From Bdellovibrionales bacterium (lineage in GTDB: Bacteria > Bdellovibrionota > UBA1018 > CAIMNF01): a stretch of DNA of 38,098 nucleotides. Location of the stretch: contig CANHQK010000002.1 in the NCBI GenBank assembly GCA_947462765.1, forward strand, positions 1 to 38,098, read 5' to 3'. The notes under the pieces were generated by a model. It was not told where the DNA came from, did not search any database, and saw only the letters and a program-made list of their open reading frames with translations. The position numbers and the translations under genes were made by a program. Below, in pieces: positions 37,572 to 38,098 of the stretch (position 1 is its first letter; every line of letters starts with the position of its first letter).

Positions 37572-38098
37572 ACACCGAAGCATCCTCGGATGAAGTCCTG
37601 TTGTCGGTCCGGAACCTCGTCAAGCGCTTCCCGGTCAAAGGGGGCATCCTCGGTCGCGAGGTGGCCTCTGTTAAAGCAGTCCAAGACGTGTCGTTCGACA
37701 TCCGTCGGGGTGAAACCCTCGGTTTGGTGGGGGAGTCCGGCTGTGGAAAGTCCACGCTCGGGCGATGCATCCTCAGGCTCATTGAGCCCACCTCCGGACA
37801 GGTGATTTTCAAGGGTCAGGACATCACGAAGCTCGATTCTCGCGAGATGCGCAAGCTTCGCCGGAACATGCAGATTGTATTTCAGGATCCTTATGCCTCT
37901 CTGAATCCGCGCATGACGATCGAGGAAATCCTCGGTGAGCCGCTGATCATCCACGGTCTCGCAGGCAGCAAGGAAGAGCGCCGGAAACAGATTTATGAAC
38001 TGCTCGATCTCGTCGGTCTTCGGCGTGAGTCGATCTCCCGCTACCCCCACGAGTTCTCGGGTGGCCAAAGACAGCGGATTTGCATTGCGCGTGCCCTG
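37568..38098 (+). CDS. oppF: Oligopeptide/dipeptide ABC transporter ATPase, OppF/DppF type (truncated by window end)
   Basis: The frame runs open to the window end (177 codons). Walker A GESGCGKS (55-62), Q-loop around Gln106 ([14 protein letters not shown]), and signature FSGGQ (163-167) are present; Walker B lies beyond the window. The Q-loop text [12 protein letters not shown] is typical of OppF/DppF. It starts with ATG overlapping the oppD stop (ATGA). The second ATPase of the same Opp/Dpp transporter. Confidence 0.95.
   Translation, partial: MNTEASSDEVLLSVRNLVKRFPVKGGILGREVASVKAVQDVSFDIRRGETLGLVGESGCGKSTLGRCILRLIEPTSGQVIFKGQDITKLDSREMRKLRRNMQIVFQDPYASLNPRMTIEEILGEPLIIHGLAGSKEERRKQIYELLDLVGLRRESISRYPHEFSGGQRQRICIARAL

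Overview
The window is a continuous, gene-dense stretch of a Gram-negative chromosome. Many proteins carry signal peptides or lipoboxes, two predicted outer-membrane barrels end in a C-terminal Phe, and there are MotA/MotB stator proteins, GroESL, Hsp33 and an Opp/Dpp-type ABC transporter. TTG starts with good Shine-Dalgarno (SD) sequences are common. The style (abundant TPR and HEAT lipoproteins, a giant Ig-like surface lipoprotein, extra MotAB, a PhaR-type DNA-binding protein) suggests a Bdellovibrionota or other delta-proteobacterium-like lineage. This is inference; no rRNA or other lineage marker is present.

Layout. 1-184 (minus) is the start of a lipoprotein gene. 212/344-8075 (plus) is a tightly packed run: a TIGR02757/DUF2400 protein, a lipoprotein, MotA, MotB, a PEGA+TPR lipoprotein, a membrane protein with a FliF-type C-terminal motif followed by a FliG-like region, a small beta-barrel-like protein and a membrane-anchored HEAT-repeat protein. 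8047-10635 (minus) encodes a FliG-like protein, a coiled-coil/TM/OmpA-like protein and a secreted protein. 10780-27252 (plus) is one 16.5-kb ORF for a ~5,490-residue lipoprotein made of Ig-like modules, followed by a small TPR protein. 27726-27933 holds tRNA-Leu and tRNA-Phe. 28003-28296 is a small exported protein. 28475-30585 is groES-groEL with a promoter and a bidirectional terminator. 30597-33293 (minus) is an outer-membrane-protein gene, hslO and a secreted-protein gene. 33422-33949 (minus) is a PhaR-N-like regulator. 34087-38098 (plus) holds a TPR lipoprotein, a LolB-like lipoprotein, and oppD/oppF-type ATPases; oppF runs off the end. No stretch over 300 bp lacks a gene.

The most interesting part is 2.2-27.3 kb. 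A complete MotA/MotB stator pair sits beside proteins resembling the flagellar rotor parts FliF and FliG, fused or divergent. Around them are envelope parts (PEGA/TPR lipoprotein, small barrel, OmpA-like TM protein, HEAT protein) and, divergently, a giant repetitive surface lipoprotein. No ordinary flagellar structural genes are in the window. Two candidate sigma-28 (FliA)-like promoters lie at the PEGA/TPR gene and upstream of the FliG-like gene. I propose, as inference only, an ion-driven envelope machine built from stator plus rotor-like parts, possibly moving or displaying the giant adhesin (compare, by analogy only, the Flavobacterium gliding adhesin SprB).
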